Shown here piece by piece: positions 53,113 to 62,190 of a stretch of 64,000 nucleotides of DNA. A program made the position numbers and the translations under genes. Below the pieces are notes generated by a model. That model was not told the DNA's origin, did not search any database, and saw nothing but the letters and a program-made list of their open reading frames with translations. Source of the DNA: JANQQC01 sp965262255 (GTDB lineage: Bacteria > Pseudomonadota > Alphaproteobacteria > Caulobacterales > Hyphomonadaceae); the NCBI GenBank assembly GCA_965262255.1, contig OZ253505.1, forward strand, positions 1,612,001-1,676,000. Direction: 5' to 3'. Numbering within the stretch: the stretch's first letter is position 1; each line of letters opens with the position of its first letter.

Positions 53113-54815
53113 ATGAGCAATGTAAATATTAGAAGAGCAATTGACTACATTAAGTCCGGAACCAACGTCTACTCACCGCTCATAGAGATCGTCGTAAATG
53201 CCATACAGGCTATTGAATCTCGGGGAAATGACGATGGTCGTGTGGATATTTTCGTAATGAGATCGTCTCAAGACGAATTGGACGATAGTCCGTCGGATGT
53301 AGAGAGTTTTCTTGTCACAGATAACGGTATCGGATTCAACGAGGTAAACCGCCAAGCGTTTGACACTCTTTACACCGACAACAAAATCTCGCAAGGGGGA
53401 AAGGATTTGGACGCTTTACCTGTTTGAAATACTTTAATGACTTGCACATTGAGAGCATTTTTGAAAGTGACGAAGGATTGCGCAAACGGTCGTTTACAAT
53501 GGGTAAGCAAACAGATTTCATAGAAAACGAGAAGGTTGAAGTATATCCAGAAGGTGAAATCGGAACGCGAGTCACGCTTCAAACCATAAAAAGTCGACGT
53601 TTCCCCGATAAACAGGTTACGGCTATTGCGCAGACGTTGGTCGAACGGCTACTACCATACTTCATAGACAAGAGCTATGTTTGTCCTATTGTCACAATTG
53701 CTGAGGAGGATGGTAGCCAGCGAATCAATCTGAACGATTTCTTAAACAATAAGCTTTCGGAACTAGTTCAGGAAATCCCTCTAAAGAAAGGCACACTTGT
53801 CCTTGGAGAAGAAGGTGCTTCCAAAACCTTTCTTGCTCGCGTTTTCAAGATATTTTCCCCGCGAACAACTCAAAGTAAAGTCAGTCTGGTAGCAAATGGT
53901 CGCGAAGTCACCGAGACTGGGATTCATAATTTTGTTCCTGAATTTGATGGTGAGCCCTTTGAGGAAAGTGATGCTTCCAATCCGAAGTCAAATAGGAACT
54001 ATGTCATCAAAGCATATGTTTTTGGAGATTATTTGGATGAGTGTGTCTCGCTAGAAAGAGGCAGGTTTGAATTTCCAGATTCAAATGACCTGATAGACAC
54101 AGTTTCAAAGACAAGCATTGAACGAGAGGTCGCCCTCGTTGCGAGGGACGCTCTTGGGTCAATTATAACTGAGAGACAAGAGAAAAAGAGAGATCATGTT
54201 CAAGAGTATGTTGCTTCGAATGCGCCTTGGCATAGTACTATCGTCGACGAAGTCGACTTGACTTTGATGCCGTTAAAACCCTCGCCAGAACAGATAGAGG
54301 AGTTCTTCCAAAAAGAAAAATTCAACCAAGAGGTTGCGATCAGAAAACAAGTGAATGAAATTTTGAGTCAATCGGATGGGAACGGCATTCAAAAAGGGTT
54401 ACCTGACATCATAAAGCAAATATCGAAGACAAGCCGGAACGACCTTATCCATTACATTGCGCTTCGTAAACATGTGCTTTCTCTGTTTTCCAAGAGCATA
54501 GAACTCGGGGAAGATAAGAAATTCTCTAGTGAAGGTAAGGTTCACAACATTATCTTTCCGCTTCGATCGGACAGTAAGTCCCTACCCTTTAAAGATCACA
54601 ATCTATGGATTATAGATGAACGGCTTAACTTCACAGAGTACGTAAGCTCAGATAAACCTCTTGAAGGTGGTGTTCCTGATCGCCCTGATCTTATAGCGTT
54701 CGATAATCCAGTTCTATTTAGGGGCGACAATTCGCCTAGCAATCCGGTATCAATATTTGAGTTTAAGAAGCCAGGTCGGGAGGATTTCACAAATCCTTCT
54801 TCTAGATGTGGGTAG
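53113..54815 (+). pseudogene. GHKL (HSP90-like) ATPase gene, frameshifted and truncated
   Basis: ATG 53113 has AAGGGA upstream. The N-box EIVVNAIQAIES and G1 box VTDNGIGFNEVN of a GHKL ATPase are followed by QGGKDLDALPV and a stop at 53427. The next frame supplies the expected continuation GKGFGRFTCLKYFND, so one G is missing near 53407. The rest runs to 54815, with a C-terminal nuclease-like segment (DRPDLIAFDNP, then FEFKKPGREDFTNPSSR) that ends abruptly at a TCTAGA site (54801-54806). In related proteins I would expect about 100 more residues. Similar proteins are often found in defence islands. Confidence 0.65.
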
Positions 54816-54904
54816 ACTGTAGGTTGTTACAGTTTTTCTCCAGTTTGCAGACTTGAGTAAAACCGTTTATGCCTCGGTGTGGTCTATGCCGGTTATCGGT
54901 ACAG

Positions 54905-55391
54905 TCCAACAGTCTCGTCATATGCTTTATTGGATATCGTGATGAAGGCCGATCTAAGTTCACGAATGCCGAAAGATAAATTCGCTAGCATCTCTTATTC
55001 AGTTGTGCCTTCTGCCTAGTTTTCTCTACCGCCTCTATATTCGTCACCATGCTTCCGTCCTTTCCTCAAAATTTCTGTGACTTCAAAACGGTAACCCTAT
55101 GTCATCCAAAACAATCTCTCAATCGTTTTGATTCAGGTTTTGCGCGATAAGACGAACATTCTCGGCCTGTATTAGAAGTCCAAATTTTCCAGTAACGTAC
55201 ACTTCCATAATGAAGTTTAGCCCACCGCGATTGTAAAGTTCTTCGATACCTATTTTGTTTCTGCGAGTCTCGTACAGCTTCAACATTGCCATCGGATGCA
55301 TGAAAGAATGAAACTCGCGTTCCCAGTCACTATGAGGCCAAACGAAAAAGGATAAATTTACGTATTCTGGAGGTGCTAGGTACTGATTGTC
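54905..55391 (-). pseudogene. Decayed hypothetical gene, left inverted copy
   Basis: The minus strand is open from 55391 with NLSFFVWPHSDWEREFHSF, IEELYNRGGLNFI and YVTGKFGLLIQAENVRLIAQ and stops at 55119. Past the stop, FEVTEILRKGRKHGDEYRGG and EMLANLSFGIREL continue with in-frame stops. The segment is nearly identical, inverted, to 63353-63665. The E-V/I-T-E/K-IL-x-GRK-x-GD-xY block is one I associate with a widespread hypothetical protein family. Confidence 0.6.
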
Positions 55392-56024
55392 CTATCAAGC
55401 AGGAAAAGTTTCGGTGGTTTAAAATGAAATTTTCGGGTTTTGAGCAAATTTTTCGAAGTTTTCGGGCAGTACTACTATAGTTGGCGGCAAATCCCACTAC
55501 CATTTCGCTAAACTAATGCACAAAGTTTGCTAGCGGCGATTTTTCCTTTAGCCTCTCAGCGTTGAGCGACAGATTTTATACTGCTTCTTCTGTTTACCCA
55601 TAACAGTTCTCAATAGGTGATGTGTCGGAATGAGATGCACTATGCCACCAAGTTTCAATTATTCAATGATGTCATCGCTCACTTTGGACATTTGAATAAG
55701 CTTGATCTGAATCAACTAACCCAAAACTTTCGAACTTGATAAGAAAACTCTCTGATTTGCCAACATTTTTTACTTGTATCGTAAGTATCTCAAATTGCTT
55801 TACCTTCACCTCCGCAGACCGAAGTAGTACTCCTTCATCGCTATGGACAGTCGAAATTATCGAACCATAACCTACTTCAAAACCTTATTAATCGCCTATG
55901 ATTAACTGCACATGTACACGAAAACATTGGTTCCTCATCGATCAAAAAATATCGATTTTGAACAAAAATATGGATTAAAATGTTTTCTTAGAGAATGAAT
56001 TTAAAATTTTGTGAAAAATAGGTA
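55392..56024. other. Accessory spacer without confident features
   Basis: About 630 AT-rich bases. AATCGCCTATGA at about 55890 is inverted relative to TCATAGGCGATT at about 57645, so a short element of about 1.77 kb carrying the IS5-like copy may exist. No confident gene was seen. Confidence 0.3.
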
Positions 56025-57578
56025 GATTTGACAGAATCATAGGAAATGTAGACGCAGTTTTCCTGTAGTGATGAATATTTTCAGTCACTTTTTTAGTGTT
56101 TTTATGTGTGTTATGCAGGTTTTGGAATCTTCGGTGGTGGAATTGGTTTAACTTTAGCTAATTTATTGTCAAGGTAATTGATTATAAGTCTTAAATTCTT
56201 TGCACATCCGCACATAGTCGCATGGAACTTACTACCTTCAATACCTTGTAATGGACAAATCCTTAAACGTCCTTCGTTCTTCATATGTCCGATCGTTGCT
56301 TCAACTAGAGTTCGACGATTGAGAGTTTTCCGAAGTTTATTGGGAATATCCTGTTTGTTGGTTGACATGTTTACAATAACATCTGTAACTCCATGCCCCT
56401 TGTATCCTCTATCTACTGTTGCTTCCATGACTTTGACATTGGTATTCTTAATTGTTCTGTCGATCGCATCACGAAGTGTATGTCCATCATGAGGATTTCC
56501 TTCTAACGCTTCCATGTCAACTACCAGTCCTTCCTTGTGTGTCGTCGTTACAGAAACTTTATTACCTAAATGTAAGTTTTGCGGTCCATCTCCCTTCCGA
56601 ATAAACCTGACATCAGGTTCGTGTATTGAACATGGCTTTTTCTCGTTTTCACATCTCTCAGGGAAACATAATCGTTCTACAGTGTCTATAGTCTTTTGAA
56701 GTTTCTCACTAATTTTAAAATCTTGGATTTTCTTTGCCTCGTTTCGTATATCTCTGAGTAACTTGTCAATGATCTCATTCTGAGAGTTTATGATCTTCTC
56801 ATACTTCTCTTTCTTTTGTTTATCTTTCGGTCTAATACACCGTGCACTATTAAAAAGTTTTCGTCCTTTTCTAGCATACGTTCGTACTATTGTGAGACCA
56901 TCTTTTCGTGCATTTCGAACTAACGCTTTGTGACCTTTCTCTCTTAACGCAAAATCTTTCGGATAAGCGATATTTTTTCCCATTACTGTTGTATCGACGA
57001 TAACCTTTTTTAAACTAGCCCTCTTGATCGCGCCCGCTTTCAATGCGATCTCAAGTGTTAATTTGAGTAAATCATTAGCACCATTCTTTGCTACCCGTTG
57101 TCGCCATCTTACCAAGGTCGACTGATCAATTGGTTCTTTGGGAGTATATTTTATTTCTCCACTGAAGTACTGAAAAACTGGCATATCTCTCCAGTGGGCT
57201 AACAAAGCTTTATCCGAGTAACCGAATAAATCCTGGAGTAACATTAATGACGCAATCAAACGGGGATGAGTCGCAGGCCGTCCGGTACCTGCACTACCGT
57301 CCTCTGCCTCAAATAGTTTGTCCCATTTTTCTTCTATACTCGTCCAGTCAATTAAGTCTGAAAGAGCTCGCAAAACATGTGACTTTGGGATCAGTTTGTC
57401 CAAAGAAACATCGTAAAATGAGAACTGTCGTTCTTGTCGTTTGGATTTCACGTTTTCTGACCTTTTTTGCAAAATTTTGTTACCCCACGGTAAACTATAA
57501 TAATTGCGTCGATACAATACCATGCGACAAACTATCGCACCATTGAAAAATATTCGATTTTGTTAAGTTTTGTCAAAC
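56025..57578 (-). mobile_element. IS5/IS1182-like insertion sequence
   Basis: Proposed ends are GATTTGACAGAAT (56025) and, inverted, GTTTGACAAAACT (57578), sharing TTTGACA. They enclose one transposase gene. The ends are short and no clear target duplication was found, so boundaries are approximate. Confidence 0.55.
56111..57523 (-). CDS. IS5-family (IS1182-like) transposase
   Basis: The product has 470 residues. The N-terminal domain has GRPATHPRLIASLMLLQDL and a second DNA-binding block PIDQSTLVRWRQRV. The DDE catalytic residues lie in KVIVDTTVMGKNIAYPKD, EATVDRGYKGHGV and RRTLVEATIGHMKNEGR. It appears intact over full length. An internal coiled-coil insertion (about 225-290) is usual for this group. 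Confidence 0.88.
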   Translation of the reverse strand: MVLYRRNYYSLPWGNKILQKRSENVKSKRQERQFSFYDVSLDKLIPKSHVLRALSDLIDWTSIEEKWDKLFEAEDGSAGTGRPATHPRLIASLMLLQDLFGYSDKALLAHWRDMPVFQYFSGEIKYTPKEPIDQSTLVRWRQRVAKNGANDLLKLTLEIALKAGAIKRASLKKVIVDTTVMGKNIAYPKDFALREKGHKALVRNARKDGLTIVRTYARKGRKLFNSARCIRPKDKQKKEKYEKIINSQNEIIDKLLRDIRNEAKKIQDFKISEKLQKTIDTVERLCFPERCENEKKPCSIHEPDVRFIRKGDGPQNLHLGNKVSVTTTHKEGLVVDMEALEGNPHDGHTLRDAIDRTIKNTNVKVMEATVDRGYKGHGVTDVIVNMSTNKQDIPNKLRKTLNRRTLVEATIGHMKNEGRLRICPLQGIEGSKFHATMCGCAKNLRLIINYLDNKLAKVKPIPPPKIPKPA

Positions 57579-57674
57579 CGACTGCTTTAGAAACCAACAG
57601 ATACTAATAAGTCTGTAAAAACAATAGAGTAATCTGCAAGAGTTATTCATAGGCGATTTATTAAATTCGTTTTA

Positions 57675-58311
57675 CTAGCTTCCCCTATCCCACTTTTCAA
57701 TCAGATTCTTGTAGCCTGGCAATGAATTGCAATCTCGTGCTCTTTCAATGCCAATCAGCCCTACTACAAAATCTACTTGGTCCAGCGATATGCTCATTCG
57801 GGCATTTTTCATAGAGAAATGTATGGCATCTTGCACTGTCGATTCGTCAAAGTATGACAGTACAGTAGGATGCAGTAAAACGTCCAACGGATCTTGCTAC
57901 TGTTCTGTCATTCAGCTCTATTTTAGCAAGGGTTCTTCCTTGCTTTTCATCAATTACTGGTATAAAACCTCTTCGTGCGGATACCGCTATCGTTGTCGCC
58001 TCACCATCACCTAAACCACGTTGTGTTTTTGTTAATTGTCGGAAATATTTCGTTTCTTCAAAGGAAAGATTGACAACTTCCAGTATTTTTTCATCGAGTA
58101 ATTCTTGCATAAATGCTTGGGACTTAACATAAAGTGAACCTTCTTCCCCTCCTCCTACTTCAATTGCTACCTCATTAGTTATTACAAAGTGATTATCAAT
58201 TAATTGTAAAATTTGCTTGCCGATTCGGCAAAACTCTAAATTGATTATGACACTAGTATCAAGTGCAACTGTGGAATTTGCTTCAGCGGACAGAGAACTT
58301 GAGAATGTCAT
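57675..58311 (-). pseudogene. PIN-domain protein, frameshifted near its C terminus
   Basis: ATG 58311 opens a PIN-like domain: VALDTSVIINLEF (first Asp), ITNEVAIEVGGGEEGS, GLGDGEATTIAVSARRGFIPVIDEK (second and third acidic sites). The frame runs out at 57847. A second frame reads DPLDVLLHPTVLSYFDEST to 57675, giving the expected continuation after TVARS. A one-base indel near 57890 explains both. PIN proteins are RNases, often toxins. It overlaps the XRE-ImmA gene by 29 bases. Confidence 0.68.
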
Positions 58312-59470
58312 CAGAATTTCCCTCCTCTGATAGATTCTCGTAAAATATTTTTCTCAATGGAACGCGATGTATACCCAACAATTCTGACAACTGCCCTTCT
58401 GATAAAAGTCCTTGTTCCCACGCACGAGTAGCCATCAAACCAAGTTTGTTCGATAAGGGTTGCTTCGCCTCTAATTTGGCTTGATCGTGTTTTTCTTCGA
58501 AGTCGCCGAGTACATCTTTCTCATGTTGTTTGGTTAGACCGCCATTTTCCTGAAACCAATCCCAAGTTCCTTTTCTTACCAAATCCAGTTCTTCCAATCG
58601 GCGAACACAGAATTCCCGAGATACCCCAAACTGCCGAGCAATCAAAATTATATGCTTCCTCGTAATTTTAGTAGATCCTGCAGTAACTTCGCGAAAAACT
58701 GAAGTTATACTGTCTTTGGGAGAGAGAAAGGTCTGAGCAAAAAAATCTGCGTATCGCTCTTCACGCGACGAAAATTTCTCGCTGTTTTCGAACGTTTCGG
58801 AAGAATATCTAGTTCCAATGAAGTGACCGAGTTCGTGTGCAGCTGAATAAACCCGCCTACGGTAAGAATGTTTCGAGTTTAGTAAGATACAGGCTCCTAC
58901 TGATTCGTCATAAACAAATAAACCAGAGATCGACGATGCCAAGTTTCTCTGGAACAGTCTAACTCCCATCTTAAACTCTATTAGGTAAAATATGTCAGCT
59001 ATTGGCCCAGACCCAATATCAAGCTTTTTCCTCAGATCCATCGCGTGTTGATCCGCAAGAGACTTTACGTCACCAACATTGATTGCTCGTTCCTCTGGAT
59101 GCTGAGTAGAACGTTGTATGCCCAAAATGTTTTCCAGCTCAACCTCAGCGCGTACCAAAATGTTGAGAAGTTTTGCTGCTTCGGCTATACCTTTTGACTG
59201 AGTTTCTTTCAGACGGCGAAATCTTGGTATCAAATTGACGTGGACAGCCTCTCGGCGCATCAATGCATTCAAGCTAAGTCCATTGAATCTGGCCAGCATC
59301 TGAAGTTTGTCGACTCGAACTTTCCGTTCTCCTTTTTCTATAGAAACGATCGTCGGGTGCGACATACCGATGACTGCTGCTGCTTCTGCTGGTAGTTTAT
59401 TCGCGTTTTCGCGAGCTACCCGAAGACGACGGCCTATCTCGTGGGCGGAAAGTTCTTTCATATCGGTCAT
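58283..59470 (-). CDS. XRE-family regulator with ImmA/IrrE-type metallopeptidase domain
   Basis: The product has 395 residues. An N-terminal helix-turn-helix (about 10-65, ENANKLPAEAAAVIGMSHPT and SIEKGERKV) is followed by an ImmA/IrrE domain whose zinc motif is SAAHELGHFIG, with a downstream FSSREERYADFFAQTFL that supplies the third ligand. Such proteins regulate toxins or mobile elements by cleaving or binding repressors. It is cotranscribed with the PIN gene, so an antitoxin or regulator role for that pair is likely. Confidence 0.85.
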   Translation of the reverse strand: MTDMKELSAHEIGRRLRVARENANKLPAEAAAVIGMSHPTIVSIEKGERKVRVDKLQMLARFNGLSLNALMRREAVHVNLIPRFRRLKETQSKGIAEAAKLLNILVRAEVELENILGIQRSTQHPEERAINVGDVKSLADQHAMDLRKKLDIGSGPIADIFYLIEFKMGVRLFQRNLASSISGLFVYDESVGACILLNSKHSYRRRVYSAAHELGHFIGTRYSSETFENSEKFSSREERYADFFAQTFLSPKDSITSVFREVTAGSTKITRKHIILIARQFGVSREFCVRRLEELDLVRKGTWDWFQENGGLTKQHEKDVLGDFEEKHDQAKLEAKQPLSNKLGLMATRAWEQGLLSEGQLSELLGIHRVPLRKIFYENLSEEGNSDDILKFSVR

Positions 59471-59739
59471 TTTAACTTACTCAAGCCAAGTGGCAAGAAA
59501 ACTCTCTACTGTTCAGGTGCAGACACATATTGCAGAGATTTAGGTCTTCACAAAAAGAGGAAGATCGTCCATACCGTAGGTTCGTAAACAACCCAAACAG
59601 CAGGAGATCTTCCAATAGGCAGTGTAACACAAAAATAGAATGTAGCAAAACAGAATGCTCCTCGAATTTACGATACGGCTTCAATTCTTAGTCTATCGAT
59701 AGAAGAATAAATTCGATTTCGGAGGGAAAAAAGTAGAAA

Positions 59740-60058
59740 CTTAGGATCGGATACGGCAATCGGGCAGAACGGCTGAATAAGCGGCCGAACAGGTCGGTAT
59801 GCCGGTAAGGACATTGTATGAGTGGAAAAGGATGCCAATACCGGAATCGACGCTCCCCCATAGAGAGAGGACTCGGGAGAATCGGAAACAATACGATGAC
59901 CAAAAAAAGAAGTTTATGAGTTCCGCAAGAAGTTCAAGTCGTGGGGTGGTAAAGAGCTCCATTCCTATATGGAAAGACTCGGATACAAGATCAATCATTC
60001 AAAAGTCTGTCGCATGATTTTGGAGTTGATCCGCGAGAAAAAGATCAAGTCGTTATAA
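59740..60058 (+). pseudogene. Transposase fragment (helix-turn-helix part of an IS3/IS481-like transposase)
   Basis: Two plus-strand frames carry pieces: VRTLYEWKRM in one and FRKKFKSWGGKELHSYMERLGYKINHSKVCR in the other (cores WGGKELHSYMERLGYKINHS), ending TAA 60056-60058. The second resembles the IS3-type helix-turn-helix that reads YGYRRIHAYLKRKGYKINH. No catalytic core follows. The stretch 59471-59739 shows nothing recognisable. Confidence 0.45.
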
Positions 60059-60306
60059 ACTTCTAAATGCTCTTGAATCTCCAACTGACTGCACGCTCCT
60101 AGAGTATCACACCAAACAACTGCATCATTAAGCAACTCAACATTTGATTGATGACGTGCAGAGGGTCTGGAACTGTATTGCTTAGAACGAGATCGCGTTG
60201 AATAATGGTAAGTTGCCGTTCCTGAACTATTCCGAGGTGGTATTAAATCGTCGTGTATAGTTTTTCCATTTTGATACCACACTCTGCTTGACGTATATCC
60301 GTTCCG

Positions 60307-60528
60307 TTAAATATGCTCCTGATGCTTGTTGTACTCTGTTAAATCAAGTTCCTCTATTTTCATATTGTCTGGATTATACAGTCCACGCGCAGATCCTTTT
60401 GTTTTAGGACGATCTCTATCGTCTTCGTCAACTATCACGTCAGGTTTGTTATAGTCGTCATATGTCAGCAGTCCTGCAACTGCTACGGGTAACAAGGTTA
60501 TAGTTAGAACAATAAACGGATCTCGCAT
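60307..60528 (-). CDS. Small secreted or membrane protein of the ARGLYNP type
   Basis: The product has 73 residues from ATG 60528 (GGAG six bases upstream). A hydrophobic N terminus (MRDPFIVLTITLLPVAVAG) precedes an acidic linker and SARGLYNPDNMKIEELDL. After the TAA at 60307 the same frame stays open to 59995 and contains TIHDDLIPP and ATYHYSTRS, matching IHD...P...YYSKST of the interrupted relative at 51280-51739. The gene may therefore have been longer, with a nonsense change at 60307. It follows the coiled-coil gene at 60573, the same module order as at 51-52 kb. Confidence 0.55.
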   Translation of the reverse strand: MRDPFIVLTITLLPVAVAGLLTYDDYNKPDVIVDEDDRDRPKTKGSARGLYNPDNMKIEELDLTEYNKHQEHI

Positions 60529-60572
60529 TTTAATCTCCGTTGCCCGCGATTTTGCAATTGAGTGCAATAAAA

Positions 60573-60863
60573 TTAGCCCGTGAGAATTTTGATAACGAAC
60601 GCGACACCAATTCCAACGATAGTTAGCATGGTAGTTCCGATCACTCCATACATTACAAACTTTATGGCTTTAGAAAGCGCATTAACATCATCTTCCAATG
60701 TTGTTTCGATTTTACCAACAGATACTTTGATATCGGAAACATCAGACTGAATCCCAGAAGTGATATCCTTCTCTACATTGATATCATCCTCCATGCGCTT
60801 GTGATCTTTCTCGTTCTCTCTACGGAGAGCGTCGAATTCTCGCTCGCTTATAGTGTTGGACAT
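60573..60863 (-). CDS. Small coiled-coil protein with C-terminal membrane anchor
   Basis: The product has 96 residues from ATG 60863 (AAGG seven bases upstream). A charged coiled coil (about 5-60, EREFDALRRENEKDHKRMED, then SDVSDIKVSVGKIETTLEDD) leads to one membrane helix (FVMYGVIGTTMLTIVGIGVA). It resembles phage XhlA/holin-associated and Bdr-like layouts and parallels the much longer repeat protein at 51742-52455. It is upstream of the small secreted gene. Confidence 0.65.
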   Translation of the reverse strand: MSNTISEREFDALRRENEKDHKRMEDDINVEKDITSGIQSDVSDIKVSVGKIETTLEDDVNALSKAIKFVMYGVIGTTMLTIVGIGVAFVIKILTG

Positions 60864-60991
60864 AGCAGTACCTTTTCAAATTGATACCTAGATTATATAT
60901 AAGTCAAGTAGCACTCAATTGCAATAAAAAATCGCAGGCATTACTAGACTCCATTCAATGCGTTTAATCCACATAATAGAAACTCCAAGGG

Positions 60992-61093
60992 TTAGTTAGC
61001 CCAACCAAGGGCTTTCAAAATGGCTGGAACAATATAAAGAGCAATAAACAATACTACTCCTAAGATTACACCCCCCCCTGCCGGATTATGCAA
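60992..61093 (-). CDS. Possible 33-residue membrane peptide
   Basis: A TTG-initiated frame encodes NPAGGGVILGVVLFIALYIV followed by PAILKALGWAN, one strong membrane helix. It contains a run of eight G (minus strand). An overlapping ATG frame enters the tract out of phase and stops. No clear ribosome-binding site is present. It precedes the two small membrane genes on the same strand. Confidence 0.35.
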   Translation of the reverse strand: MHNPAGGGVILGVVLFIALYIVPAILKALGWAN

Positions 61094-61129
61094 CCAAAAG
61101 TGTGGAAAATCATTTTATCGCTGGTCATA

Positions 61130-61770
61130 AAATTACTTACTTTTGAAAATATATTTACGGTTCTGAGCAATCCATTTTTCATCGATCTCGACGACAACAG
61201 CAGTTACGTGTCTTGATCAAGGAAGCCTCGTTGGGGAATATTCGTATTCTACCGGTTCTGCGTTTTATTTGTTGATTGACGGCGCGTTCAATGAGGTCAG
61301 AGGTCCACATATTTCTTCTAGGCTGTTACGGAATGGTGAGCACGGTGAGATTTTCTGGAACGTTGATATCGATCCAGCCAGCGAGTTTCGGAGCTATTTT
61401 AGAATACTTAGCGACAAGTTCCTTAAAGGTCGCATGAGCCTGCTGTAGATTTTCAGCGTTGTAGACTGTTCTGAGTTCCGCGCCGATAGACTTTTTGATT
61501 TTCTCAGAACGGACGTGACGAACCGCGTTTTGCGAGAGATGGGATTGGTAGCGTTGCCACTATAGCATTTTTCGAACAAGTCGCCCATTTTCTTCTTCCA
61601 GTACGCCTTTGCAGTTGGTAAAAGAACCCCTAAATCGAGACGCCTTTAACGAAAAATGCTCTAAGGGGGCTGGTAAAGATGGCCTCACGTGCCATTTTAA
61701 GGCCAGCGTGGTCATCAGATACAATATACTTGACCCCACAAAGTTTTCGTTCAATAAGGCTTTCTAAGAA
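61130..61770 (-). pseudogene. IS256-family transposase remnant
   Basis: Minus-strand pieces in several frames: ESLIERKLCGVKYIVSDDHA, GLKMAREAIF, WQRYQSHLSQNAVRHVRSEK, MWTSDLIERAVNQQIKRRTG and RIRIFPNEAS. They match the order of IS256/mutator transposase blocks (SDxHxGL, WQRCxxH, NxxERxNxEIKRRT). Frameshifts, stops and an inserted MITE at 61563 make it inactive. The N-terminal part is missing. Confidence 0.8.
61563..61661. repeat. MITE-like element, family ii, inserted in the IS256 remnant
   Basis: 99 bp, TA|TAGCATTTTTCGAACAAG...CGAAAAATGCTC|TA, flanked by TA. It is nearly identical in interior to the element at 7000-7099 and splits the IS256-like reading frame between AREAIF and WQRYQSH. Confidence 0.8.
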
Positions 61771-62188
61771 TGGTTCCCTGTGGATATCTTCTTCGGGAAG
61801 GCGAGAGATGCCGCGGCGCTGAAACGTACAGTGGAGATTCGATCGCTTGAGATGAGGTATTGATTCTTACCGAGCAAATAAACAGTCGTCTAATGGCAAT
61901 AGAGTGAAAACTCAAAATACAAAACAAGCGAGTACTTAGACTTCCCTCAAACTCGTTGACCGAGAAGTCTTCGGCCCTGATGAAACATCCGCAATGCAGT
62001 CTCTTTATCGCCACTTACGGATCGTATCTACGTGCATGTTCAATCGCAATGTTCAATCGCTATGATAAATCGTAATCTGTCACCTCTTCCGGAGCCGACT
62101 GTATCCCTTTTCTGATCGCATCGGTAGTTACTGCGTTGGGGTGTAATACCTGTCCCATAACCTGTTTCCTAAAGATAGAATTGCTGTA
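61771..62188 (-). pseudogene. IS481-family transposase remnant (N-terminal part), split by IS630
   Basis: DNA on this strand resembles the 5' half of the IS481 copy at 1480-2550: GTAATACCTGTCCCATAAC at about 62140 matches its start region, and the FQRRGISRLPEE piece corresponds to FQNHGISTLPKEE. A further 30 bases of the same element continue at 63320-63352 beyond the IS630 insertion. The 3' half is gone, joined to IS256 sequence. Confidence 0.7.
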
Positions 62189-62190
62189 TA

